From Coleophoma eucalyptorum (taxonomy: Eukaryota > Ascomycota > Leotiomycetes > Helotiales > Dermateaceae): a stretch of 64,000 bases of DNA. How positions within the stretch are numbered: the stretch's first letter is position 1; each line of letters begins with the position of its first letter. The position numbers were made by a program, and so were the translations under genes. Where the stretch lies: the NCBI GenBank assembly GCA_026120035.1, contig JALRME010000002.1, positions 1,984,001 to 2,048,000 of the forward strand, read 5' to 3'. The notes under the pieces were generated by a model. It was not told the DNA's origin, searched no databases, and worked only from the letters and a program-made list of their open reading frames with translations. Shown here in pieces: positions 23,886 to 36,533 of the stretch.

Positions 23886-24714
23886 TCGTTCCACTTGAAG
23901 AAGATGGTACTGCCCAGCAAACTTCCAACGGCCCAGAGCAAATCCAGCTCGATGACGGACCAGATCCACTAGAAGATCGAACGATTAGCTGTATCCTAAT
24001 GGAGTAGGTTTCGGGGGTAGTGTTAGCAGAACAACCGGTTCGGTGGAGGTCACTGAAGGGAAGACATAATGGAAGAGAGGAGATGAGACCAAAGGAGCAA
24101 GCTGAGAGTGGTAAGGCAAGGAAATAATTATCCTTACAAGACAACCCAAGGGCGGAGCGCGTTTCATGACAGCGAAATAGCCCTCCTCGTTCGTAATATA
24201 AATTAAGTAGCATCCGGATGCTATGCTGCTTATGAAGAAAAGGATCTGGTGAAGAACATGTTGGTATTTTCGGGGCGGCTTGGGGAGCAGGTTCGAAGGC
24301 TCTGGGTGTGGGTGGAGAATATAGAGGAACAAGAAAATTACTGAAATGAAGTCAGGATTGATTCATGGACCGAAAACATGGGGACCAAAAGAACAACCAA
24401 AAGAACCTACTAGGAAAGGCTTGAAAAGCCCTCGTTATCATTGAAGACCATTTGATCTCCACCGCATATTGATGCTGCACCAAAACATCCAAGGTGAAGT
24501 GCAGCATGGTAAGACTCATGCTCCAGAGCACGGCATCACCCAATCTGCTCACCAGCAGTTCTCCAGCCGCATCTTCTTCCTCTCCAGGAAGGTCGAGCAG
24601 TCCCCGCTGCTGTGCCAGATCAAGCAGTGCCTCTCGTGTAGGGTCGGGTCCTGATCGATCCGGCTGAGCGAGCTTGATCTTGGTCGGATCATTCTGCTTA
24701 CGGTTTCGTGCCAT
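23870..24714 (-). CDS. Small multi-pass membrane protein (DUF7719-like)
   Basis: Three exons: 24714-24411, 24340-24138 and 23968-23870; about 201 aa. The N-terminus is basic and hydrophilic (MARNRKQNDPTKIKLAQPDR). Three or four hydrophobic segments follow: LWSMSLTMLHFTLDVLV, PIIFLFLYIL, ILFFISSIASGCYLIYIT and VIELDLLWAVGSLLG. Exon 2 ends at PPLGCL and exon 3 resumes WIWSVIELDLLWA in phase 0. The pattern resembles a conserved fungal family I recall as DUF7719; that label is from memory. Intron 2 is unusually long at 169 nt. Function is unknown. The stop codon lies inside the last exon of the opposite-strand neighbour. Confidence 0.75.
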
Positions 24715-25260
24715 GGTTGGGAGGGGAGGGGAGGGATTTGATTACGGCAGCATGGAAGGAATAGAGGGATGGGTGCTTGCTGCAGCTTCGGTGGCAGTTG
24801 GCGATGGAGAGGGAGATGGTGAAGAGTGAAGAATGAAGAAGGAAGAAGGAAGCAGGAGGCAGCCAATTTCCATCTGATAATGGATAAGCGGAGCTCCAAG
24901 CTCTCTCGGTGCTCGTGCTCCAGTCAGAGTGCGCGTCCAACCTTATTTGCCTTCCCCACCTTTTTGCCGGTGTCCTACAGTCCTGCAATTGTCCCATTTC
25001 CCTGGGCCCCCCCTTGCCCCTTGCCCCTCATGCTAGTCTGGCCCTGCGCTGCTGCCCCTGCTGCTCCCTCCCTGGCTAGCGCAAGGCTCAATCCTCCCAA
25101 ACAGGTAGGCATATGAAGATGCTCCGTCCGTAGCGTAGTAAATTCTTCGAACTCCCAGATGCCACATGGCTTTAATCAAACCTCTTGAACCGCCCTCTCT
25201 TTCCTTGCCGCTCCTCCTTTCCTCTCTCTCTGCGTTGCTCTGCCGTGCCATTCCTTCAAC
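24715..25260. promoter_or_regulatory. Divergent region, DUF7719-like gene / GPI12
   Basis: A 546-bp region between divergent start codons, with purine/pyrimidine-asymmetric stretches such as the GA-rich 24810-24850 and C-rich 25000-25030. Open frames across it on both strands are low-complexity artefacts. Confidence 0.5.
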
Positions 25261-26278
25261 ATGCAATGGCTAACTGCTCTCCTCCCACCTCTCGTTCTAA
25301 TCGCCTGCTGGCTGTACACCGTTTCCATCGTGACCTCTAAATTCCCCAAGTTGCGCAACAAGAAGATCTGCCTCTTGATCGCCCACCCCGACGATGAGGC
25401 CATGTTCTTCTCGCCCACGCTCGTGGCCCTCACGAAGCCGGAGCTGGGCAACCATGTCAAGATCCTGTGCTTGAGTAGTGGTAGGTTCTGGATTCCTTTC
25501 TTTTTGGCCTCCGCGATAGGAGGGGCATGAGGGGCAATCTCTCGCGTGGGGGAAGTTGATACTGATCCGATCTTTGCGATTACAGGCAATGCCGATGGAT
25601 TGGGAGAGACGAGAAAGAAGGAGTTAGTTAAGAGCGGTATGCTCCTCGGTTTGCGACAAGAGGACGACGTCTTCGTGGTAGAAAACCCGTAAGTTGCATC
25701 TTCGCGATACCGCCGACACCAATGCCGAACCTTACACGCCCAACAGGGACTTCGAAGACAGCATGACCAAGACCTGGGACGCGCAGAAGATCTCCAACCT
25801 CCTCTCATCTGCCTTCGCACCACATCTTACCAAACCCCAAACCGCATCCAAGAATACCCAAGCACCAACTGCGACAATCGACATCCTCATAACCTTCGAC
25901 CAGACTGGCATCTCCTCCCACCCAAACCACATCTCGCTCTACCACGGCGCACGCAACTTCATCTCTTCGCTGATAGCCGACCGACCCGGCTGGCAATGCC
26001 CCGTTGACTTGTACACGCTGACGGGGATCAGTATCGTGCGAAAGTACACCAGTGTTCTCGACTCGCTCGTTACTCTCGCCGCGGCGGTGGTCAGTGGGGG
26101 AAGTAAAGGAGATCATCCATCTCCGTTGTTGTTCTTAAGTGGACCCCAGGAAGTCAGGATTGGACAGCAGGCCATGACGAATGCACATGTGAGCCAGATG
26201 AGGTGGTTTCGCTGGGGCTGGATTGGCCTGAGCCGGTATATGGCGATTAATGACCTGAGGCTCGAGAAGATCTCGTAG
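25261..26278 (+). CDS. GPI12: N-acetylglucosaminyl-phosphatidylinositol de-N-acetylase
   Basis: Three exons: 25261-25480, 25586-25688 and 25747-26278; 284 aa. An N-terminal membrane anchor (residues about 4-24) precedes the PIG-L/LmbE fold. The metal-binding motif AHPDDEA lies at residues 41-47, and the second motif TFDQTGISSHPNHISLYHG supplies the conserved His residues. Splicing restores SSGNADGLGETRKKEL and the VENPDFED junction. The enzyme removes acetate from GlcNAc-PI in the second step of GPI-anchor synthesis on the cytosolic face of the ER. Length and motifs match the PIG-L/Gpi12 family fully. Confidence 0.94.
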
Positions 26279-26737
26279 TCGTTTAAAAAGGCGGATGTCA
26301 TATTTGAACGATATTTCTCCGTAGATAATTAGTCGTATACTCCCACGAAAGTGGTTGAGAGAATGTAGTACATTTTAATTATCCATTCATTACCGGATCA
26401 TATGCGCAGTACATGGCACAGGGCCAGTTCATGACGTAGTTAACGGAAGATAATCCTCGGATTATGAATTTGTCGATGCTTCTTAATAAAATGACAAGAG
26501 GTGTCAGAAAACTTTCATATATCCTATTTTCTCGAATACAACACAGCTATTTCCCTCTCATCTCCGCGTCCTATTTACAAGGGGTATCGTTGTGTGCAAA
26601 GGGCACGAGGGCTCGGTGGCTTCGAATAATTATACATATCTATTACTAAATCAATTCTGTGACGAAGCAATTTCTCAGATGTCTCTACTTCATTCCCACT
26701 CGATTGTAGAGTCTAGTTTCGTAAACCATCGTGTTCA
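26279..26737. other. Convergent intergenic region
   Basis: A 459-bp AT-rich spacer between the ends of GPI12 and TEL1. No coding or structural feature is recognised. Confidence 0.5.
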
Positions 26738-29700
26738 TTATGCGTAAGCAGCCCAGCCTGGAAAGTACTCTGTTAGTCCCAACTCATATAATACTGTGGA
26801 ATAGGTTGTTATCTTGACTTGCCTGAGTATAGTACAGCAAGATTCCTTTCATCGGTAGCTTGGTTGATGAGGTCATTGACGGTAGCTTGGACACTCAATG
26901 TCTTGGATAATTTCTTGTTGACTACAGTCAATGCTCGATCTGCCTCGCTTGGCTCATTTACTGTTTGTTTAGCTTTCTCAGCCGTCTCGCCAGGAGCACT
27001 AGGATCTGGTTCTGGTGCATCACTTTGTGCATCTTGAAGTTTGGCCAAGCGTACCGGAGAAATGGACCAGCTGTAAAGAGGATCGTATCGTAACACATCG
27101 AGGATCGTCATGATACTGTAGACCTCTTTGCGCAAGGCATCGAGAGTGAACTCGCAGCATCGTCGAAAGACTCCCTCGGTCTTTGTAATACCCATTCCGT
27201 CCACAATGTCTCGCGTCAGCCTGAATGGGACCAGTTCCGGAACTGGGAGGACACGTCCCATCTCAAAGGCCACGCCCAGATCGATGTGAACAACTTCCCC
27301 GCTATCTGCATCTAACAAAATGTTATGACCGTGTCTATCTCCAAGACCTAGCACGTAGCCAAGAATTGAGATTGCTGCGGTGCTTCGCGTATAAGCGAGC
27401 CTCTTATTAAACCACTCATCCGGGTCATCGAATTTCTCTGTAAAGAAGTATCGCATCACGGGATGGAACCTTTCTGTAACAGACCGGAATTTGGCAATTC
27501 TTACTTCAAGAGGTTTGGTTTGTACTTCGCCAATCTCTCTGCGGCATACATTTCCCCTCAAATCCTTGGGATAGTATCGTTCATGAGCAGGCATCAGATA
27601 ATCGTGTAATGGCATCGTGTTAGGCACAAACTCGATGACACCGGCACTTGAAGTCAACGGAAGTACTTTGTAGGTTCTAATACTGAGATTTCGCCGTCGT
27701 GAGGACCTGTCCGCTTTCAAGAGTTCACTAACTTGTGCAAAGACCTGTTCCATGATGGCGTCTTGTCGCAAATCATCATTGCCCCCTTTGACCTAGTTAT
27801 TGTCAGAAAAGTTCGATACGGATTCCATATCCACTTACCAATTGTCTAAACCGACGTCCATTGCTACCTATAGCAGTTATGATTTTAGGAGCGCTGACTC
27901 CTGTGGCGATTGACATTGTAGGATCAAGCCCTGTCATTATTGGAACCTTAGAGTAGTTGAGATCTGCTGCGATCTCTATCTGCATAGTTGGAGGTGGAAT
28001 GCGAAACTTCGCGAGGATGTTCTTAAGAACGGTTGCTGTTGGTGAATCTCGAATTGCAATCTTTCTGCCCCCTTTATATTTATCATCGTCCTTCTCTGCT
28101 GCAAGTCGGCAATAAGCCTTGTTGGTGGTAACGATTGCAGTCCAGATTGATGCGATTTTGGAGTTCTGGGTGAGTTGCGAGTCGACTTTCCTCATTGCTC
28201 GCAATCGAGAAACAGCAGCTTCATCCTTTTGATTGGCGCGAGTACTTATACCTGCAAAGATCTGGTACATACCATGGAATGGATGATCAGTACAGATACG
28301 TAATACGAGGTTGAATAGAAGCTGCTGAAAAGTTACGTCGCTATCCAATAACCGCGATGTTAACTGATTCGTCAAGGATGCAAACTTGCGGCTTGGAACA
28401 TTGTTCAGATATTTGGACACAGCTTGATTTGCGATCTGATTCTCCGAATGCTGTAACCACATGGCTGAAAATCGTAGGGCATTATGGTCATGATCATCAC
28501 ATGCTGCCAGTGCCAGAAGATAATTTTCGAGACTTTGCCGAAGGAATTCGTCTCTGTTTCCAATTTGGCGCTGTAATTCTTGCTGATCAAGCTTCAGCCA
28601 CTGTTTGGCTTTAGTAGAATGGCCTCTGTATCTTTCCTTGTCTCTTGCGGTACTGGCAGCTCGGTATAGCTTAGCAAGTTCGTTAACTTCATTTTCTTTC
28701 ATCTCGCTCAATTTCTCCAGACGTTTCAAGTCTTCCAGACTGTCTGGGTCTTCGAGCTGTTGGTCGCAGAACAGTGCGAACTGATGGAAAACCTGACCAG
28801 CTTCGCTTCCTGATGTTTCCCCCTTCAGCTCCTTCAGTGAGGGTTCAAGATATTTTTCAATGATATGATCCGGTTTCTCGAGCTTGGCGACAGACACCTG
28901 ATACCCAATTTTGGATAGTAATTCCGAACGACCTACTGGAATTGTTTGTTTCCTTATAGTTGAGTCCTTGTCCAAAATCTTAAGCATTCCAATAGATGAA
29001 GTCATTTCACCTTGATCCCAGAGAGCATTAGCAGCTTCGAGTTGAGCAGTAGCCTCAATGCTCAGACCCAAACTTCGACATGGTGCGACCAAGGACATTA
29101 ACGTTGTTGCCATTGCTAAGGATTCTTGGAGAGCATTATGACCTCGATGCAGTGAAGAGGACAACAAGGATGTCTGGACTTGTACCAGCCGGGTGTCTTC
29201 TGGCTTGATTTTGGTCATATCATGCAGACGGGGTTGCTGGCTGAGTGTGCTTAGTGTCGTTCCCCTGCAGGACAGTATTTGGCTCATATCGTCAAACCTG
29301 AGTAACGTCAATATATGCTATGGTGTTTTTTTGCTTGTGACACTTACCGGCCAGTTCGCATCCAGCTTGAGCGACCTTCAAATCTAGCCAACATCTCCTC
29401 AAATTGCTCAGAACCTTGACAGCTTATTACCTCATCTAGTTCGGTTAGCACTGCTAATGATCGTAACGAATCATGAAGTGCGTCAGCGTTCAAGTCTTCT
29501 TGTGTAAGCTTGAGCATCGTGTTGCGGAACACTTCGTTGAGCGTTGAGGTAATGGATGACCGATCAGATGCCACATGAACAGCTTGGAATGCTTTATATA
29601 CCGTCACTGCATTATTTTGGTGGTTATCTGGGACAGGTATATCCCATTGTTCGAGTTTTCGCGCTGTTCGAAACATCGTATCTAAAGAAATCTTGCTCAT

Positions 29701-32700
29701 ATTTGCTGTCTGCTGCCCTTGAAGTAAGGTATGGGAGAGCCCGCTTAGATTGAGAACATCGAGAGCGTGAACTAAAGATTGAACATCGTGAGCTGAAGCA
29801 ACGTTGTGTCCTCGCAAATGATCGTCGTATTGGGCACTGCGAAATGCAAGGCTCTTAGCTCCATCATTCTCGTATTCTAGCCGTGACAGGATCGTGTTGA
29901 GACTGGGATCCTGTTGCACTCCATAATAGAGATCTGGATCATCAATACCTCGAAATATGTCAAGCAAGAGGTCTGCTGGTACATCTGTGATTTCTGGTAC
30001 ACTCCTGAAAGAGGATGATTTCCGAGAAGATTTTATTGGTGTGGATTGATGTTCTTCGACGAAGAGTAGTGCAGTTTTGTACATGCCACATTTTGCCGCT
30101 GCTGTAGCCGCTTTGATGTGATCGATCTCAAGCCAATTTGCTCTGTCTGCCGAAGATCTTTCGTGCGGTAATGACTGCGTTCGAAGGTATAGAATAGAAT
30201 TTATGAGGAGCTTCAGATTAGCCTTGTCGTTGGATGTATCTAGCCATTGGCCAAGCGCACTAGAAAACAGGGTTTTGATTTTCTGCTGGCCGTCAACTTC
30301 TGCTAAAAGAACAAGGTGAAGGATGAATGGAAAGGCTTTCTCGGCGAAACCTATCACTCCTTCCACAATAAGGTCTATTGCATTTAAAAGAGGATCGTTA
30401 GAGACTGAGCGAGTGAGCCATATGGATACATTACGGACCCAATGGGGATGTGACAGTGCATTGCGCTCCAAAAACAAACCTCTCTCTTGAGAGTCATCAC
30501 CAGACTTCTCCGCGATGTCCGATGGAGGGATGTGATATGGGCTCCACTGGCAAGACTTGTAGAAATGTTTTGATAAAGCGTGACGACATATGTCATCATC
30601 TAGACCTTCTGATGTTGACACAATGGCGCGCAGTGAACTTTCAGCGAGGCCTGCTGCTCGATGATCATCGCCTAAGGTTAGGGCATGAATAAGACCAAGT
30701 AGGCTTATTCTAGACGCAGGGAAATCTCTTGAATTGACTGCAAGTTCCTTCATTTGTTTGACTGAGGATTCTTTAAGAAATTCTTGGTGTATATGCCCCG
30801 AGGATGCGAATGCCCTGCCAAGTACCCTGGCCGCCCAAGCAAGGTATTCGTCTCCGGCACCCTCTCTACAAGATTTCCAGACAGAAGCAGCACTGGATAC
30901 TGCAGCATCATCTGAGCCCAAGATATCACTACGAAAATTTGCTGGGCACTGAAAGCTAGAAGATAAGTGCTTCAAAGCAAGATTCCTTGAAGTAGGGCTT
31001 AACAATGCCTTATTTGACTGTTCATCTTCCAATAACGTCTTCAATAGACTGCTCTCTGGGGTCCCCGGCTCCCCATTACCGTGAGCTCGTATACGATGTG
31101 CAAATTCGAGCATGGAGAGCAGTCTTTCTTTGTGAGACTCGCTTAAACTTGGGGAGTTGTAGCGCGCAAGGTATTGTCCCAGCCACTTATGAAATTCTTG
31201 GGCCTTACTTAATGTCGCTCGATATTGACTTTCCTGAGTTGTGGATGTCTGAGTAGACTGTAAAAAGGCTCGAAGAGGGGCAAGCATGGATAGCATAATT
31301 CCTGCCACGAATGTTGGCTCATGTTGCAAGTGTTCATGGCCTGTTTCTAAGAGATATCTGACCATGCCAATAGCGTCACCAGCACATTCAGGGCTTGTGA
31401 TAAAGGGTCGTAAACTATGCAGAAGCATTTCTAATGGATAACCCTTACAGGCGGTTGCGCCAGACATGGCTATCAAGACTCGGATTTTACGGAGGATAGC
31501 GCAAGCATGTAGTGGTCCAAGTGCTGGATGTATGGTGTCAAAGAGTCTGCGCGCAATAGATGTTGTTAATGCCGGGGTGTAAATTGCATGGATTTCATGC
31601 ATTGTCCGAGAACAAACACGCTGGATTTCGTCCTTGAGATATTTAGCCCTGAAATGCGGTTGCTGACTTGCAGGTAAGTCGATTGTGGAAGTACTCATGG
31701 CTCGGATATCCCGCAAAGTACTCGCGGCTTGACTGTACGTCGGATCTTGGCCAAGGTACTTTTCCAGACTCGATTCTTGATGTATATCGATTACATCGAA
31801 AAGGGCCGCAATAATATCAACAAAATGATTGTTGACATATTCTAAAAAGCTGTCCTTCCCCACCATGTTCCTCAAGCGAGTTTCACTTCTTACTTGTTGT
31901 GAGCCTTTTGTAGTAGGCTTCGTGCCAAAGTCTTGGGCGACGCTGTACGCCATAGCCTTGGAAAATCCGATGCGCACTAAATCATGTAAAGAAATGCCAA
32001 TAATCTCTGCAATGGCTTCTGCTGCTTCTTCCTGTCCGCGCATTATCATAAGGGCAACCATCTCCTCTTGTGACTCTTCAACCAGGTCCTTAAGAGAATG
32101 GAAACCAAAGATCTGATATGGCAAAGCATTGATTGCTGAGACCTCTAACCAGGTAAACAGTATCTGTGAAGCAAAGAGAGTGAAAAGCTCCCGGGGACTT
32201 TGGACTTTAAGTGCCGAAGAAAGCACTAGCAAGCACCGCTTTGCATGTGGAACGCAGCCAGGTATGTTCCCTGGTGCTTCTACAATATGATATATGCAGC
32301 GCCGGAGTAAGGTTGGCCATGCTGATCCTATTTTGGCAATGACATATAATCGATAAGCGATGCCTTCTAACCAGTCCGGGTCGCTTGGCAGTTGTTCTAG
32401 CACATCCAAGAATAGTTTTTCATGATCTTTCAGAAGATATCGTTCAAAGATGGTTGGAAGTTGCTTGCCAACATGGAACTTGACTGAAGCGTTGCTAGAT
32501 TCAATGATTTTAAGAAGACCTGTCCGTGGTGATGGAACAGCCATAGTCTCCCAATACTTTGGGTCAATACGATGTAGTCGTAAAAGCAGATCTGCGAGAT
32601 CTTTTTGTACGTTTGGTGAAGCAATATCCTTGTACAAGGCAACCTCAATGAACCAGGTGTACATGTCCATGGCAGTTTCTGTCAAAGTGCTGCCATTTAA

Positions 32701-35700
32701 GGTCCAGGTTGGCACCGTGCCAAAAAGAACCTCGACACAGAGACACTGGGCAATCTCACATCGCTCATATTCGTCACTCGTAAGGAGTGCACCCAATTGC
32801 TCCACCAGACGGAGGGCATCTTCTTCAGTGAGAGTCAGATCCGACTGGATGACCTCAAGAAGAAGCTGATGGCAAAACAAAAGCTCTTCATCTTCCAAAG
32901 AAAGAATGTGATCCATAAAGCTTGATGGCACCACACCGGGTGTCTCCGGATATCTGGCCACAGCTACTGTTAAAGCCAGCCTGCCTGTGATTAAGCGTTG
33001 GAATGACCCATAACTCAAACCCAATGCCAGGATTTCGCGAGGGAGTAATGCTCTTTGAGTCTCTGCTCTTGAGCGACTTTTTTGAGTGGAGAAGTCGTCA
33101 TCTATATCCATCAAATCGTGATCAGTGTTAGCGTCTTGGTTCATCGTGATTTGTCGACGGTTGACCTCTTCACTGAGGTCTATCAAGAAATCGAGCATAT
33201 TCGGTTGGAGCTCAGAGAGTTCCAAAATATTAGTGGAAGAAGGCGTAGGTATGTAATAAGATACTGATTGTATTAGTGTCTCAACGATTGCTTGCGAGCC
33301 TTGCGGGTTCGTGGCGTCCGCGGCATTCAAACTTTGGAAAATCACTCGAACCAGCTCATTGACAGTATTGACAAGGCCTTCAAATTGTGATGCGGGACAC
33401 CCATTCATATGTGGAATTAGTAAGAGCGCACAGAGACATGTTTGCATGACACTTCTTAAGGAATCGAGAGATACATAAGACGAAGATTCTCCCATGTTTG
33501 TAGTCCACTGATGTAAGAGCGCCTCTATTTTGGGAAATAGGAGCTCTAACATGAGCTTGCGTACTTCCCGAAAATGACTTGTGTCAAGTGTAAACACTGT
33601 CGACTCTGTGGATGCATATACTGGGCAACTCTGGCAGTGATTGCTTCTCTGGGGCTCACGGTCCAAAAGCATGAGATAGTGTGATGTCTCTTGAGACTTT
33701 GAAAATCGTTGCCAAGCTTGACCAATGGAGCCACACGGTGTGGATATTGTAGACCGTAGATCAGACCTGGGCAGACCAAGCGTTGTGCGTAACAAATCTA
33801 AAATATCATGTGGGTGCACATAGCTAGCAAAAAGAGACCGTTCGGCTATGATAATTAGCTTTGAAATAATGGAGGTGATGATGAACTGACAAGCTTTCCA
33901 TTTATCAAACAACCAACGCAGCACATATTGGCATGCCTGCAGACTTGAGCCTGGGACTTCTGATACTCTAACGTGTAGTAAGTGCATCATGAGCAGGGCA
34001 GATGAATCGCAGAGGACGGCTGGGCCGCTCACATCTGCAGCCGTAATCATAGAGCTCACGTCCTCACTTATTTCATGGTATTGTACAAGCCCATTTGCCA
34101 AGAGCGAATGCAACTCTATTGACGCGGCACGGCATGTTGTATTTAGGGTAACGCATCGTAGGCCCGCATGCCAGAACTGTGCCCAGTCCACGAGCACGCC
34201 GGAACTTACGACCTTTTGGTAGGTACAACTAGCACCAATAAGCACGGGGACTTTATTGCTGGAGAGTAGGACTTACCTGGCAATACACAGAAGCGCCCAA
34301 GAGTCAATATTACCACGCTTATCTGCGACACATCCCGCTAGGAATCTCAGCAAATCTTGTAAAGTGTCGGCAGACAGTTGAGAATTTTGTAGGAAAAATG
34401 GCAAGATCTGTAATTCTGAGGCTTGAACATCTTCTTCGTCCGATCTTAAAGCATCGGTAATTGGGCGTGAAGAAAGTATAAGTCGCTGCCGCTTTCGAGG
34501 CTGTTCACCATCATCATCATCAAAGTCATTGATGTCATCGTTCCTTGATCGTCTGGCAGTATCATTTAGGTGGAGGAGATATTGCAGAATGCCAATCACC
34601 TGCACATTTGCCCAGTTCCTTTCGGATCTAGGATTGTGCGGCCGGAGCTGAAATAGATTGAGATGTAGAGGTGTATCGTGGTGGGCAGGAGTTTTGGCAC
34701 CCTCAACCATCTCTATGTCGTCTAACTGAAGACGATCGCGCCCAGAACGCCTTGAATATTCAGTCTTCAAAACTTGAAGAAGATCTGATAGCTGCAGCAC
34801 AATGTCTCCTACCTCATCCAAGACAAGTCGTTCCAGAAAGAGCTGAATGTTGAATAGCAGGATCAGCATTTCATCCCTAACAGAATTCAACATCTCGTCT
34901 TTAGCTACCGTTTTTGCCTGCCAAAATCGGGTTATGATAGGTATGACGTCCTGGGCAAGGGACTGGCAAAGACTGATACGATCTTCATGGATCAAGGGCA
35001 CGATGGAATTCATGATAGAGAAAGCAAGCTGGTGCGCGTGGCTCACGGAAGTGCTTTGAGAACGCAAGAAGACCAAGACACAACTCGTAATAGGGTCTTC
35101 CCTTTCCAAGACCGGAGCATTCGGGCTCGTAACGAGGGAAAACAAGCATTGCAACAGATCCTCAGCATTGCGCCTTGATACGGCACTTACTTGCTTCTGA
35201 GAACCAGGATTGCGAGGAGTTTTGTTCTGCGACCGGGATGCATGGCTGAAATCCGCATCTGAAAAGCTTCGACTTATACCAGAGGGCTCAGGCTCGACTT
35301 CATCCAGATATTGACGCACGCCCAAGAGACAAAAATCAACAACATCTAGCCATGTGCTTCTCTTTAGATGTTCCACATTTGCCTTCGGTTCTAGTACAGC
35401 ACCCAAGGCCCGAAGGTAGTGTTGGCTCAACGGAGCACAATACTCGCCATTCGCAGTTGGTAGTGTTTGTGTTATATGATCAATGACAGCTTGAACGGTC
35501 TTTGTTTTCAGTCTCGAGGCACCTGCCCTGACTATGACCCTAACCACATCCGCGCAAGTAGTCAGCCTTGTGAGCGCAGAGGCAGCGGTGGTTTTCTTGG
35601 CTGTCAGGAAATTTTGTTTCTCCGTGAGGACGACTTTGAATATGACTTCGAAGATTCGGTGATAAGCTTTATCGGTAAGAATGTCTCTAGAAAGCAATGA

Positions 35701-35974
35701 GCTCCGAAGGATATGAGCCAGGGTAGATTGGCTTACACATTGGCTGCTCTGTGGGGTTTGTCGAAGATAGTCTTGAGATCTGATTGATATTTAGAGCCAG
35801 GAATTGTCATAAACTAGCAGGACTCACCTCTCAACCCATCTGTTCTCTGCTTCTGACTGCCTTCTCGAATGGCATCTGCGGCGCATCAGTATTTGCAGCC
35901 TTTGTGATCAAGTAAGACATACCCAGGACCATGTCCAGCCGAATCTCTCCTTTGTCGCCATTTGGCGGCCCCAT
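26738..35974 (-). CDS. TEL1: Serine/threonine protein kinase Tel1 (ATM family)
   Basis: Eight exons: 35974-35923, 35875-35828, 35779-35737, 35686-34277, 34228-29348, 29297-27839, 27792-26823 and 26757-26738; about 2960 aa, the usual Tel1 size. A long HEAT-repeat solenoid leads to FAT and kinase domains. Kinase motifs are [29 protein letters not shown] (catalytic loop) and [11 protein letters not shown] (activation loop). The protein ends ...VLYSGWAAYA, the FATC terminus. Tel1 is the apical kinase recruited by MRX/Mre11 to double-strand breaks and telomeres. Three tiny exons (52, 48, 43 nt) encode the N-terminus, which carries the conserved Tel1-type start ([17 protein letters not shown]); these rest on phase and consensus. 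The last intron uses a GC donor. It is the largest gene in the window. Confidence 0.95.
26758..26822 (-). other. GC-AG intron in the TEL1 FATC region
   Basis: This 65-nt intron has the donor CAG/GCAAGT and acceptor TTCCAG. With it, the frame reads LAVLYSG then WAAYA and stop, the expected FATC ending. Without it the protein would end KSR, lacking the conserved tail. The GCAAGT context is the usual strong form of non-canonical GC donors. Confidence 0.85.
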
Positions 35975-36533
35975 CTTGGAATACGCTCTCACTTATAATC
36001 TACACATTCGTCTAAAGGCATTTCCTGTTAAAGACGTGACCCTTGAGAGAGGTTGTTGTACGCAGGCCTGCTTTCAGCAAAGTAAACAAATATTGCTTAA
36101 GGCCAAGCCCAAGGCTGACAACGTTTCTCAAGAGTAGTTTTTCTTGGGGCGAACGTCTCAAGAGGTACTTGGTGGCTAGTTGGTTACTTGCCAGTTACTT
36201 TGACCGACGGCAAGCCCATCATTGTTACTGTAAACTTGTTGGTCTTTCCGTTCTACAAAGGAGGAGGGGTTGCTACTATTGCTTGAGAACTGGAAGGCCC
36301 ACGAGGCTGCAGAATCGCGGTTCGCGCCCAAAAGATCCCTGTCACTACGAGCTTGGGATTTTCTACAAGCTACCAGCTTCAATCTCTACAACTGGCAACG
36401 CATAACACAACCGCTGGCAGCTAGCAACAGACAAAGAATAATATGCGCTTATTTTGACGATCCCACGGCTCATGGTTCTTTCGAGACTTCATCCACCTTA
36501 TCTGTGCGACTGGGCGCACCGAGGTGAACAGCA
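35975..36533. promoter_or_regulatory. Divergent region, TEL1 / NUP192
   Basis: A 559-bp region between divergent start codons that must hold both promoters. Overlapping open frames on each strand lack protein-like character. No TATA box is obvious. Confidence 0.5.
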
